Assembly (NCBI GenBank): GCA_025465385.1
Contig: JAODNG010000463.1
Span: 1-8,770, forward strand
Reading direction: 5' to 3'
Origin: Pseudonocardiales bacterium
Lineage (GTDB): Bacteria > Actinomycetota > Actinomycetes > Mycobacteriales > Pseudonocardiaceae
DNA length: 8,770 nucleotides
In this document: positions 1 through 4,676 of the stretch, one piece after another
How positions within the stretch are numbered: the first letter of the stretch is position 1
Layout of the letters: the number at the start of each line of letters is the position of its first letter
Made by a program: the position numbers and the translations under genes
The notes under the pieces: model-generated
Databases searched by the model: none
What the model was told of the DNA's origin: nothing
What the model saw: the letters and a program-made list of their open reading frames with translations, nothing else

Positions 1-12
1 GTGCGCCCACCA
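1..12 (+). tRNA. 3' end of a tRNA (partial, cut by window edge)
   Basis: The first bases end in CGCCCACCA. This fits the 3' acceptor strand, discriminator A and encoded CCA of a tRNA whose 5' strand would begin GGGCGCA. The 11-base string CGCCCACCAGC recurs at 94-104, at the end of a recognisable tRNA-Val-like copy, which is the main reason for the call. Only the last bases are in view, so the isotype is unknown; valine is a guess from the similar acceptor end. Confidence 0.4.
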
Positions 13-27
13 GCGACAACACCGTCT

Positions 28-102
28 AACACGATGCGCAGCCAAACAGGATCGACATTGACACGGTAGAGGTCACTGGTTCAATCCCAATATCGCCCAC
101 CA
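28..102 (+). pseudogene. Degenerate tRNA-Val(GAC)-like copy
   Basis: The 3' half reads like an actinobacterial tRNA-Val: an anticodon-loop string TTGACAC (58-64, anticodon GAC), AGAGGTC, a T-arm ACTGG-TTCAATC-CCAAT, then ATCGCCC, A and CCA ending at 102. The T stem has one C:A mismatch (CCAAT where CCAGT would pair), the anticodon stem pairs at only about three of five positions, and the 5' half keeps only scraps (CGAT at 32-35, GCAGC around 38-42). No good D-arm or 5' acceptor strand GGGCGAT can be found, so the gene is probably dead. It could be a decayed tandem tRNA gene, or a 3' tRNA segment left as an attachment-site duplicate by an integrated element. The isotype rests on remembered tRNA-Val sequences. 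Confidence 0.55.
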
Positions 103-720
103 GCACACACGGTCCGACTGGGCAGCATCATAGGACCGAAAGTCAGCGGCTCGACGTCGGTGCACTGATCGGGCCCATCGTCTCATCACGGTTGTCCGTC
201 TCCGCTGGCTCGTCGGTCAGCGCATCGAGGATGCGGCTCTCGTCGTCGGTACTCGGTCGGCCCGAGGTCATCGACCGGGCAGGCAGTCGCCGCATTCCCA
301 CGTGCGCGCTCTACTCGATGTCCTGGGCGACGCGACGCCGAGATTGACGACGCCGGTGATTGGCGATTCAATCTGCCCAGCGACGCCGGTACCGGCCGGG
401 CCGGCAGTGGCTGCCTGTGGCGCCAATCGGCAGGACGGCTGGAGGGCCATGTAGGCGCCTGGATCCGCCTAGCAGGAAGGCGATCGCATTAATACTGCAC
501 CAGGCCGTGTTAGTGCACGTGCCAGCTCCAGGTGCGTCGTTTTCCGCAGGACCGTGCGATCGCCCTTCCCGTGAGCACTATGGTCTCAAATGCCTGACGC
601 GGCCCGGCGGGGGCGTCGTCGGGAGTTGGGAAGTTCTCTATGCGCAGCCTGGCCGCGAAGATGCCGAACGGGCCCTGATCAGGTGGTTCACACGATCGTC
701 GCCATCGTCGACTCTCAACG
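103..720. other. Stretch without a supported gene
   Basis: I see no open frame here with a ribosome binding site, a recognisable motif or a coherent protein-like composition. Several frames stay open for 60-130 codons, as is common by chance in GC-rich DNA, but their translations are arginine/proline-rich and look like shadows. Lying between a decayed tRNA copy and a start-less coding-like fragment, this is best read as degraded sequence. Confidence 0.5.
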
Positions 721-972
721 TCAGGTGGCCGACGGTCCCGACGGGTCGGCGAGCAGCCTAGCCTGCTCGGCAACAACTGCGCCGCAGGAGTCGACCGCCC
801 TCTGAATGAACGTGTGGTCCCGCAGCAAGTCGAATGCGTCTCGCGGAAAGGACGGGAAGTCGAAGTCGAAGAATCTCCGGTAGACTTGACGTCGCCTACG
901 TCCTCCTCCCGGGAATGAATCCAGAGCCCTGGGATGGCCGGCGAGATTGTGAGCTGGTCGACCGGTCCGTCC
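721..972 (-). pseudogene. Coding-like 3' gene fragment without a start codon
   Basis: On the minus strand a frame is open from just after a TGA (975-973) to a TGA at 723-721. Its last ~55 residues look like real protein, with a Phe/Asp-rich segment (FFDFDFPSFPRDAFDLLRD) followed by HTFIQRAVDSCGAVVAEQA. Third codon positions are mostly G or C. I see no ATG or GTG in the frame and the only TTG lies inside the protein-like part, so no translatable start is apparent. I do not recognise the family. It may be the tail of a broken gene, or chance. Confidence 0.25.
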
Positions 973-1011
973 TCAGCTCAAGTGATCCGTCCATGCAGGG
1001 CGTGATCCAGA

Positions 1012-1052
1012 CAGCGCCCCCTGGATCCGCAAGTCAGCATGTCGGGGCGCTG
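1012..1052 (-). terminator. Inverted repeat past the five-gene operon, probable terminator
   Basis: CAGCGCCCC (1012-1020) and GGGGCGCTG (1044-1052) form a perfect 9-bp GC-rich stem around a 23-nt loop. It starts 12 nt beyond the stop codon of the last operon gene. There is no T tract after it on the minus strand, and the loop is long for a classical intrinsic terminator. Position and stem strength nevertheless fit a transcription end or a 3' stabilising hairpin; many actinobacterial terminators lack a U tail. Confidence 0.45.
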
Positions 1053-1064
1053 CACGGGTCTTCA

Positions 1065-1304
1065 CTATTTTCTGGCGAGCACGGCCCGCAAGGCGCCGTC
1101 CACTCCGGCAAGGTCGTTGTTGATTCCCTCCACGATCGATCCGACTGGCTCGGTCCTCTCGGTGACCGTGTGGAGGCCGTTGTTGACTTCGCGGAGCTTC
1201 GCGCTGATGTGCCCGAGAATGCGTGCAATACTGATCAGGTAGGCAGCGAGCACCAGCACGGTGATCACTGCGAGGACGATCGAGAATATAGCGGCTGCCG
1301 GCAT
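1065..1304 (-). CDS. Small single-pass membrane protein, operon gene 5
   Basis: This encodes 79 aa of unknown function. The ATG at 1304-1302 is chosen because GAGGAG lies 9 nt before it and overlaps the previous gene's stop; an in-frame extension upstream would run into that gene. Residues ~5-26 (FSIVLAVITVLVLAAYLISI) are a transmembrane helix. The tail has regularly spaced hydrophobic residues and a segment TERTEPVGSIVEGINNDL followed by a GALRAVL-like end, suggesting an amphipathic helix or coiled coil. Basic residues after the membrane segment suggest a cytoplasmic tail by the positive-inside rule. It is the last gene of a tight five-gene operon, 13 nt after gene 4. The T-E/Q-P...N..L..GA pattern is shared with gene 1, so the proteins may be distant paralogues. 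Confidence 0.8.
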   Translation of the reverse strand: MPAAAIFSIVLAVITVLVLAAYLISIARILGHISAKLREVNNGLHTVTERTEPVGSIVEGINNDLAGVDGALRAVLARK

Positions 1305-1317
1305 GGTAATTCGCTCC

Positions 1318-1566
1318 TCACAGGAGGCGGTCAACCGCCTTCACATAGCGGGTGAGGCCAGCCCCCACCCGTTTCACGGCGTCGCGGGTGGGTATCAGCG
1401 CCTTCACATCGTCGGATGCGATGACGAGGCCTCCGGCCTGATCGTGAATGGTGTCGATGCGCTTCCCGACGCCGACGGCGGACCCCTTCAGAATCTGGAG
1501 CAGCACCACCACAACGGGTACGACTATGATGAGGAAGAGCGCGTTGCCAATCCACCACAGTAACAT
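1318..1566 (-). CDS. Small single-pass membrane protein, operon gene 4
   Basis: This encodes 82 aa of unknown function. The start ATG (1566-1564) has the best ribosome binding site of the operon, AAGGAGG with a 5-nt spacer, supporting this as a real gene. Residues ~4-27 (WWIGNALFLIIVVPVVVVLLQ) form one transmembrane segment with a central proline. The remaining ~55 residues form a soluble tail with no cysteine or histidine cluster beyond a single His; it ends in an amphipathic helix (RDAVKRVGAGLTRYVKAVDRLL). It begins 16 nt after gene 3 ends and stops 13 nt before gene 5. The architecture of short N-terminus, one helix and helical tail matches the other four products. I do not recognise a named domain. 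Confidence 0.8.
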   Translation of the reverse strand: MLLWWIGNALFLIIVVPVVVVLLQILKGSAVGVGKRIDTIHDQAGGLVIASDDVKALIPTRDAVKRVGAGLTRYVKAVDRLL

Positions 1567-1582
1567 CGTCGCCTCCTTAGCC

Positions 1583-1936
1583 TTACCCTCGGTCCTGAGT
1601 ACCTATTGCGGGTCGCCAGCCAGTTCCGGCGGGTTGGGCCTGCGGCCGCTGCGCGTTCTGGGCCTGCGCATGCTTCGCAGGCAGCGACTCGGCCTTCTCC
1701 GCGAGCAACGGCAGAACTTTGGCGATCGCGTTCAGCTTCCGGTTCAGGATCGCGGCGCCGGCACCAACCAGGAACACGTCCCCTTGGATCGCTCCGATGA
1801 CCACCCCACTCACCTCACCGAGGGTTTCGGCGAGGGAACGTAGCCGGCGAGTGATCAAGATAACGAACAGCGCCAACACGGCCACTAGGGCCACGATCTC
1901 GACGACGGTAAGAATCACGAGCAGTACCGTGCTCAT
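1583..1936 (-). CDS. Small single-pass membrane protein with Gln/Ala/Pro-rich C-terminus, operon gene 3
   Basis: At 117 aa this is the longest product of the operon. Its ATG (1936-1934) overlaps the stop of gene 2 as TGATG, implying translational coupling; a GTG one codon upstream is an alternative start. A GGGGGTG run about 9 nt upstream can serve as ribosome binding site. Residues ~3-27 form a transmembrane helix (LLVILTVVEIVALVAVLAL), followed by RRLRS, so the tail is probably cytoplasmic. A helical region rich in Leu/Ala follows (ILNRKLNAIAKVLPLLAEKA). The last ~35 residues are low-complexity (QAQNAQRPQAQPAGTG) and probably disordered. Function unknown; no family recognised. Confidence 0.8.
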   Translation of the reverse strand: MSTVLLVILTVVEIVALVAVLALFVILITRRLRSLAETLGEVSGVVIGAIQGDVFLVGAGAAILNRKLNAIAKVLPLLAEKAESLPAKHAQAQNAQRPQAQPAGTGWRPAIGTQDRG

Positions 1937-2208
1937 CACACGTTCACCCCCAGAAGTCGGGCGTGGCGGCCTGCCTCGTCCGCGATTTCATCTAGGCTGT
2001 CTGCGACAGCAAGCGCGATCTTGATGTTGGCCGTGTTACCGGCAACCCCCCGCGCCACGCCTCCCAGTCCCTGCACGCTGGTTTCGATGGTGCGGACGAA
2101 GGACAGGAGCAGGCTGAGAAGCGCGATCACGACAACTAACACGACCGCCCCGAGAGCCAGAATAATTTCCCAAAAAGTGATTTCGTTGGCGGCGAGAGCT
2201 AAGACCAT
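1936..2208 (-). CDS. Small single-pass membrane protein, operon gene 2
   Basis: This encodes 90 aa of unknown function. The ATG at 2208-2206 is only 2 nt after the stop of gene 1, and the ribosome binding site GGGGGGA lies in the last codons of gene 1, so the two are probably translationally coupled. A short acidic N-terminus (AANEITFWE) precedes a long hydrophobic helix at ~12-36 (IILALGAVVLVVVIALLSLL). The tail (~50 aa) is amphipathic, with a segment NTANIKIALAVADSLDEIA that lines up without gaps against part of gene 1's tail by its spacing of Leu, Ile and Ala. The stop overlaps the start of gene 3. Confidence 0.78.
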   Translation of the reverse strand: MVLALAANEITFWEIILALGAVVLVVVIALLSLLLSFVRTIETSVQGLGGVARGVAGNTANIKIALAVADSLDEIADEAGRHARLLGVNV

Positions 2209-2210
2209 CG

Positions 2211-2492
2211 TTATCCCCCCAATGCCCCTCGAGCGGTCCGAGCGCCCCGGAGGATGCTCTGGAGCGTGTCGTTCGTGCGGCGCAGTCCCACGAGCGGCTG
2301 CGTGGTCGACCGTATTGCCTCGAGCTCGCGAGTCGCCGCCCGCGCCTGCCCGTTGATCCGGGATGCGAGCACCAGGAGCACGCTCACAACAACAACTACG
2401 ACCACCACGACCACCAATCCGATGATCAGGCCCACCCACCAGCCGCCAAGGTGCGACTCCCCCAACTCATTCAATGCCACAAACGCATTCAA
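2211..2492 (-). CDS. Small single-pass membrane protein with a ten-valine run, operon gene 1
   Basis: This encodes 93 aa of unknown function and is the first gene of the operon. I chose TTG at 2492-2490 because GGAGG (2502-2498) sits 5 nt upstream; the earlier in-frame TTG at 2504 overlaps that site. After ~17 residues comes a transmembrane segment at 18-43 containing ten consecutive valines (27-36). The cytoplasmic-looking tail is rich in Arg and ends in a helix with TTQPLVGLRRTNDTLQSIL, similar in spacing to the tails of genes 2 and 5. The valine run is encoded by mixed GTN codons. A short direct repeat, GCATTGAATG, occurs twice in the first codons and offers alternative TTG starts. No family recognised. 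Confidence 0.75.
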   Translation of the reverse strand: MNAFVALNELGESHLGGWWVGLIIGLVVVVVVVVVVSVLLVLASRINGQARAATRELEAIRSTTQPLVGLRRTNDTLQSILRGARTARGALGG

Positions 2493-2524
2493 TGCTACCT
2501 CCAACCCTGCGAGGAATGTTCTGG

Positions 2525-2593
2525 CACTCGATCAGGCTCGGAACGCGGCCGTTTCGCTTATTGGGTCCGTAATCGGAAGTTTACACTCGATCA
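2525..2593. promoter_or_regulatory. Paired 10-bp direct repeats upstream of the operon
   Basis: CACTCGATCA occurs at 2525-2534 and again in the same orientation at 2584-2593, 59 bp apart. Both copies lie within about 100 bp upstream of the five-gene operon, where its promoter must be. Between them, on the minus strand, a TAAACT hexamer could be a -10 box, but I see no convincing -35. The repeats could be operator half-sites or chance. Confidence 0.3.
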
Positions 2594-2689
2594 CGAGCTA
2601 AGGGAAGTGGCAATATGAGAAGTGCGGCACCGCTCGGCATCCGGAGTCTTCAGACATCCGGAAGGGTTGCGGCGACTGTTGAATGCTGA

Positions 2690-2995
2690 TCATGATGTGG
2701 TGATGGGCAGGGGGTCGCTCGGGATGTGGGGGTGGGCTGGGGTGTTGGTCGGCGCAGAGGGTGAGTGGCTCGAGTGATCTTGGGGCAGGTGGGTCGGTTG
2801 AGGCGCACGGTGATGCTCGGGCGTTGCAGGTGGTGTGCTTCCGGCTTGCAGCAGGTTGCGGACGGTGGCCCGGTATTCGTTGGGGTCTGCTGGGTGGGCG
2901 TTGAGTTGGTGGGCGAGGCCAGTGTTCGCCGTTGACGGCGAGCAGGTGTAGCACCATCGCAGGGCCTGCGGGCCGCGTGGACCGTTTCCGATCTT
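2690..2995 (-). pseudogene. Start-less gene fragment, unrecognised
   Basis: A minus-strand frame is open for 101 codons after a TAG at 2998-2996 and ends at TGA 2692-2690. The first ~55 residues look like real protein: KIGNGPRGPQALRWCYTC, then GLAHQLNAHPADPNEYRAT and VRNLLQAG. The last ~45 become Pro/His/Ser-rich. There is no plausible start codon or ribosome binding site near the beginning, and the fragment adjoins an insertion-sequence remnant, so it is probably the 3' end of a broken gene. I cannot name the family; a mobile-element gene is a guess from context. Confidence 0.4.
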
Positions 2996-3071
2996 CTAGA
3001 CACCCGGTCGTAGCTGCCGCCGACGACCAGCGGAGGGATCGCGGGGCGACACCCCGACTCTTCAACCTCAG

Positions 3072-3321
3072 GGGTACAAGGACCAGGCCGTTAGCCCTCA
3101 CCTCGATTCGGGCCGATCGATCGCCGAGGTGGCGAGATCGGTATCCACCGAGATGACATTAGGCAACAGGGTGAAGAAAACGAAAGGCAATGGCCAGATC
3201 CACGAGGACCTGTCGAGACCGAACGTGCCGAGCTGCAAGGGACTCCGCAAACAACGCTGCCCGGCGGATGGAGCGTGATTTGGCTAATGTGACGGCCTGG
3301 TGAGTGAAGGAACAGCCGTGA
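3072..3321 (+). pseudogene. IS3-family transposase orfA, frameshifted
   Basis: The reading passes through three frames. From 3072 it reads GYKDQAV, then LDSGRSIAEVARSV and EMTLGNRVKKTKG, close to the helix-turn-helix of IS3 orfA products (typically GRSIAEVARELG...TLGNWVKK). Near 3212 it shifts to VETERAELQ, and near 3241 to NNAARRMERDLANVTAW, matching the usual ENAELRMERDLLKRATAW end. An in-frame TGA at 3301-3303 stands where a second Trp (WWVKE) is expected; VKEQP and a second stop follow at 3319-3321. The original would be ~85-100 aa, binding the IS ends. It is non-functional as it stands. Confidence 0.65.
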
Positions 3322-3469
3322 AGTACGCGCGATCGCGGACTGGACCGCCGAGGAGCACCACCCAATCACGGTCATGTGCGACCAGCCCGGGCGCGGTCCG
3401 GCAGCGCTACTAGCGGTGGCTGGCCCAACGGCAACGGCCAGGCCAGGTCCCGTCACCGCCATGGCATAG
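3318..3469 (+). pseudogene. IS3-family transposase orfB, N-terminal remnant
   Basis: This starts with GTG overlapping the orfA stop, the usual IS3 arrangement. It reads VKYAR, then a frameshift near 3330, then IADWTAEEHHPITVMCDQPG and PAALLAVAGPT, ending at TAG 3467-3469. This resembles the start of many orfB products (KYAxIADW...ITxMCxxLGVSRSGYYAW). Only ~50 of the usual ~280-300 residues remain and no rve/DDE domain is present, so it cannot be catalytic. The GVSRSGYYAW equivalent is already scrambled. Confidence 0.55.
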
Positions 3470-3524
3470 CTCGCGACGAGCCGATCAGGACCACGCTGGG
3501 CGTGCGCAGGCCGACAAGTTCTGG

Positions 3525-3553
3525 TTTATTCGTGCCCGTTCGCCCGCTATGAT
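3525..3553 (+). promoter_or_regulatory. Candidate leaderless promoter of the DivIVA-like gene
   Basis: TATGAT at 3548-3553 is one base from the consensus -10 box and ends 8 nt before the GTG start at 3562. There is no Shine-Dalgarno sequence before that start, so transcription probably begins at or just before the start codon. A -35 element at the right distance (TTTATT, 3525-3530) is weak. Confidence 0.45.
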
Positions 3554-3561
3554 CGGCTCCT

Positions 3562-4545
3562 GTGCGCGGATCTCGGGATAACGACGACCTGGTCCCCCTG
3601 CACGAGCCGTTCGAGACGGCTCTTCGCGGCTTCAACCGAAGACAGGTCCTGGAGCATCTCGAATCCCTCGATGGCCGCATCGCGGTGGTCGCGGCCGATC
3701 GGGATGCGGCTCTGACCCAGGTCGCCGAGCTCAGCAAGGTGATGAATCATCTCCGGTTGCAAAGCGAGCTGCTGGAATATCTACGCCGCGAAGCTCACGA
3801 GGCCAGCGCGCGAGTTGAGCGCGTCCTGGCTACCCCAATGGCCGAGGCCAGCGCCCGAATCCAGCGCATCATGCGGCTAGCGGAGGAAGAGGCAGCAGAG
3901 CTCAAAGACACTGCCGAGGCAGAGATCGTCGATGGGCGAGCTCGCGCCGACCACGAGCTCGCCGAGCTGAGAACAAGCGCGGATGAGCAGATTGCCAGCC
4001 TGCGAGCACATGCCAGCCGCGAGGCTAAGTCCCTCCTCGAGCATGCGAGACGGCAGTGCGATCAACTCGAGGCGGACTCCGCGGCGCGCAGGGACGCCGC
4101 CGAGCAGGATGCGGCACAGGCGATTGCGGAACGTGAGGCCGCGGCGAGCGCCGGGATCCGGGACAGCGAGCTGCGCAGCATCGCCCGTTTACATCTGATG
4201 CACCGAATAGTTGGTGAGCAGCTGTCGATCCGGTCGTGCGCGGTTGAACGCGACGAGGCGGCGTTGCGCGAGCTGCGCGTCCAGGTTGCTGACAACGTGA
4301 CCGCGCTTGAGGCGTTGCGCACGGAGGTAACCGCTGCGTTGGCCGCGACCTACCAGGTCTTGACCGAGGCGCTCGGGCAGATCGGCAGGACCGCGATAGA
4401 CCGGCTTCCGGTGGACAGCAGCTCGGCGGAGCGTGCAGAGGCTCCCGCATCCCCGGTGCCGACCCAGCGCAGTGCTGAGGGTGGGACGGTGTACCTGCTC
4501 AACGCCGGCGCCGAGGACCGGCGATCGCCGCGCGCTCCCAGCTGA
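3562..4545 (+). CDS. DivIVA-like coiled-coil protein
   Basis: This encodes 327 aa, probably a cytoplasmic scaffold of the actinobacterial DivIVA/Wag31-like type linked to polar growth or septation. The N-terminus LVPLHEPFETALRGFNRRQV followed by LEHLESLD resembles the membrane-binding module of such proteins, in which an F/Y-x-x-x-x-R-G-Y/F-x-R-x-Q-V pattern is typical. Residues ~35-215 are an almost uninterrupted Glu/Ala/Arg/Leu-rich coiled coil, including EASARIQRIMRLAEEEAAEL. A second helical block (~225-285) precedes a disordered Ser/Pro/Ala tail. There is no transmembrane segment or signal peptide. The start is GTG without a ribosome binding site but with a near-consensus -10 box just upstream. 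The exact paralogue is uncertain; Wag31 itself usually lies beside ftsZ and sepF, which are absent here. Confidence 0.82.
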   Translation: MRGSRDNDDLVPLHEPFETALRGFNRRQVLEHLESLDGRIAVVAADRDAALTQVAELSKVMNHLRLQSELLEYLRREAHEASARVERVLATPMAEASARIQRIMRLAEEEAAELKDTAEAEIVDGRARADHELAELRTSADEQIASLRAHASREAKSLLEHARRQCDQLEADSAARRDAAEQDAAQAIAEREAAASAGIRDSELRSIARLHLMHRIVGEQLSIRSCAVERDEAALRELRVQVADNVTALEALRTEVTAALAATYQVLTEALGQIGRTAIDRLPVDSSSAERAEAPASPVPTQRSAEGGTVYLLNAGAEDRRSPRAPS

Positions 4546-4676
4546 CCGCCGAGCTGCCAGCCGCGACGCGGAAGCCCTTGCCGGATCGTGGCCGGTAGGG
4601 ATCATGCTCACGGCAGGCTCACCGGGAGGGTGTCAGCATCGCCAGGCCACCGCTGACCTGGATGCGAGGAGAGTCT

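Larger units (their letters stand above)
3060..3470 (+). mobile_element. Degraded IS3-family insertion sequence remnant
   Basis: Two overlapping broken frames on the plus strand match the orfA/orfB layout of IS3-family elements: a helix-turn-helix orfA and an orfB start overlapping its end (GTGA at 3318-3321). The remnant carries at least three frameshifts and one nonsense change and lacks nearly all of the orfB DDE catalytic region. I could not find terminal inverted repeats or a target-site duplication. The family call comes from conserved motifs described in the two component entries. Confidence 0.65.

Noticed and set aside
360..761. Plus-strand open frame of 133 codons
   Set aside because: No ribosome binding site, Arg/Pro/Ser-rich translation with no motif, and it overlaps other open frames on both strands; typical chance frame in GC-rich DNA.
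834..1355. Plus-strand open frame of 173 codons
   Set aside because: It runs antisense through operon gene 5 and part of gene 4, which have ribosome sites, membrane helices and operon spacing; the translation is an ordinary shadow without domains.
2388..2415. CAC/AAC repeat considered as a microsatellite or repeat array
   Set aside because: It is explained by ten valine codons in gene 1; the units are not identical and there is no spacer structure, so it is not a CRISPR or independent repeat.
3006..3028. GGTCGT...ACGACC inverted repeat near the IS remnant, considered as an IS terminus
   Set aside because: Only 6 bp, both arms lie on the same side of the element, and no matching copy was found at the other end.
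2598..3101. Minus-strand open frame of 167 codons
   Set aside because: The translation is dominated by Pro, Arg, Ser and His; a different frame over 2690-2995 has the protein-like residues, so this one is a shadow.
3190..3303. Short plus-strand ORF of 37 codons
   Set aside because: Its second half is the broken C-terminal part of IS3 orfA in the third frame; not an independent gene.
3091..3462. Minus-strand open frame of 123 codons
   Set aside because: It is antisense to the IS3 remnant, whose plus-strand motifs are recognisable; no motif of its own.
4632..4657. GTCAGC...GCTGAC inverted repeat upstream of the hydrolase gene
   Set aside because: Only 6 bp with a 14-nt loop and no attenuator or riboswitch features; too weak to call.
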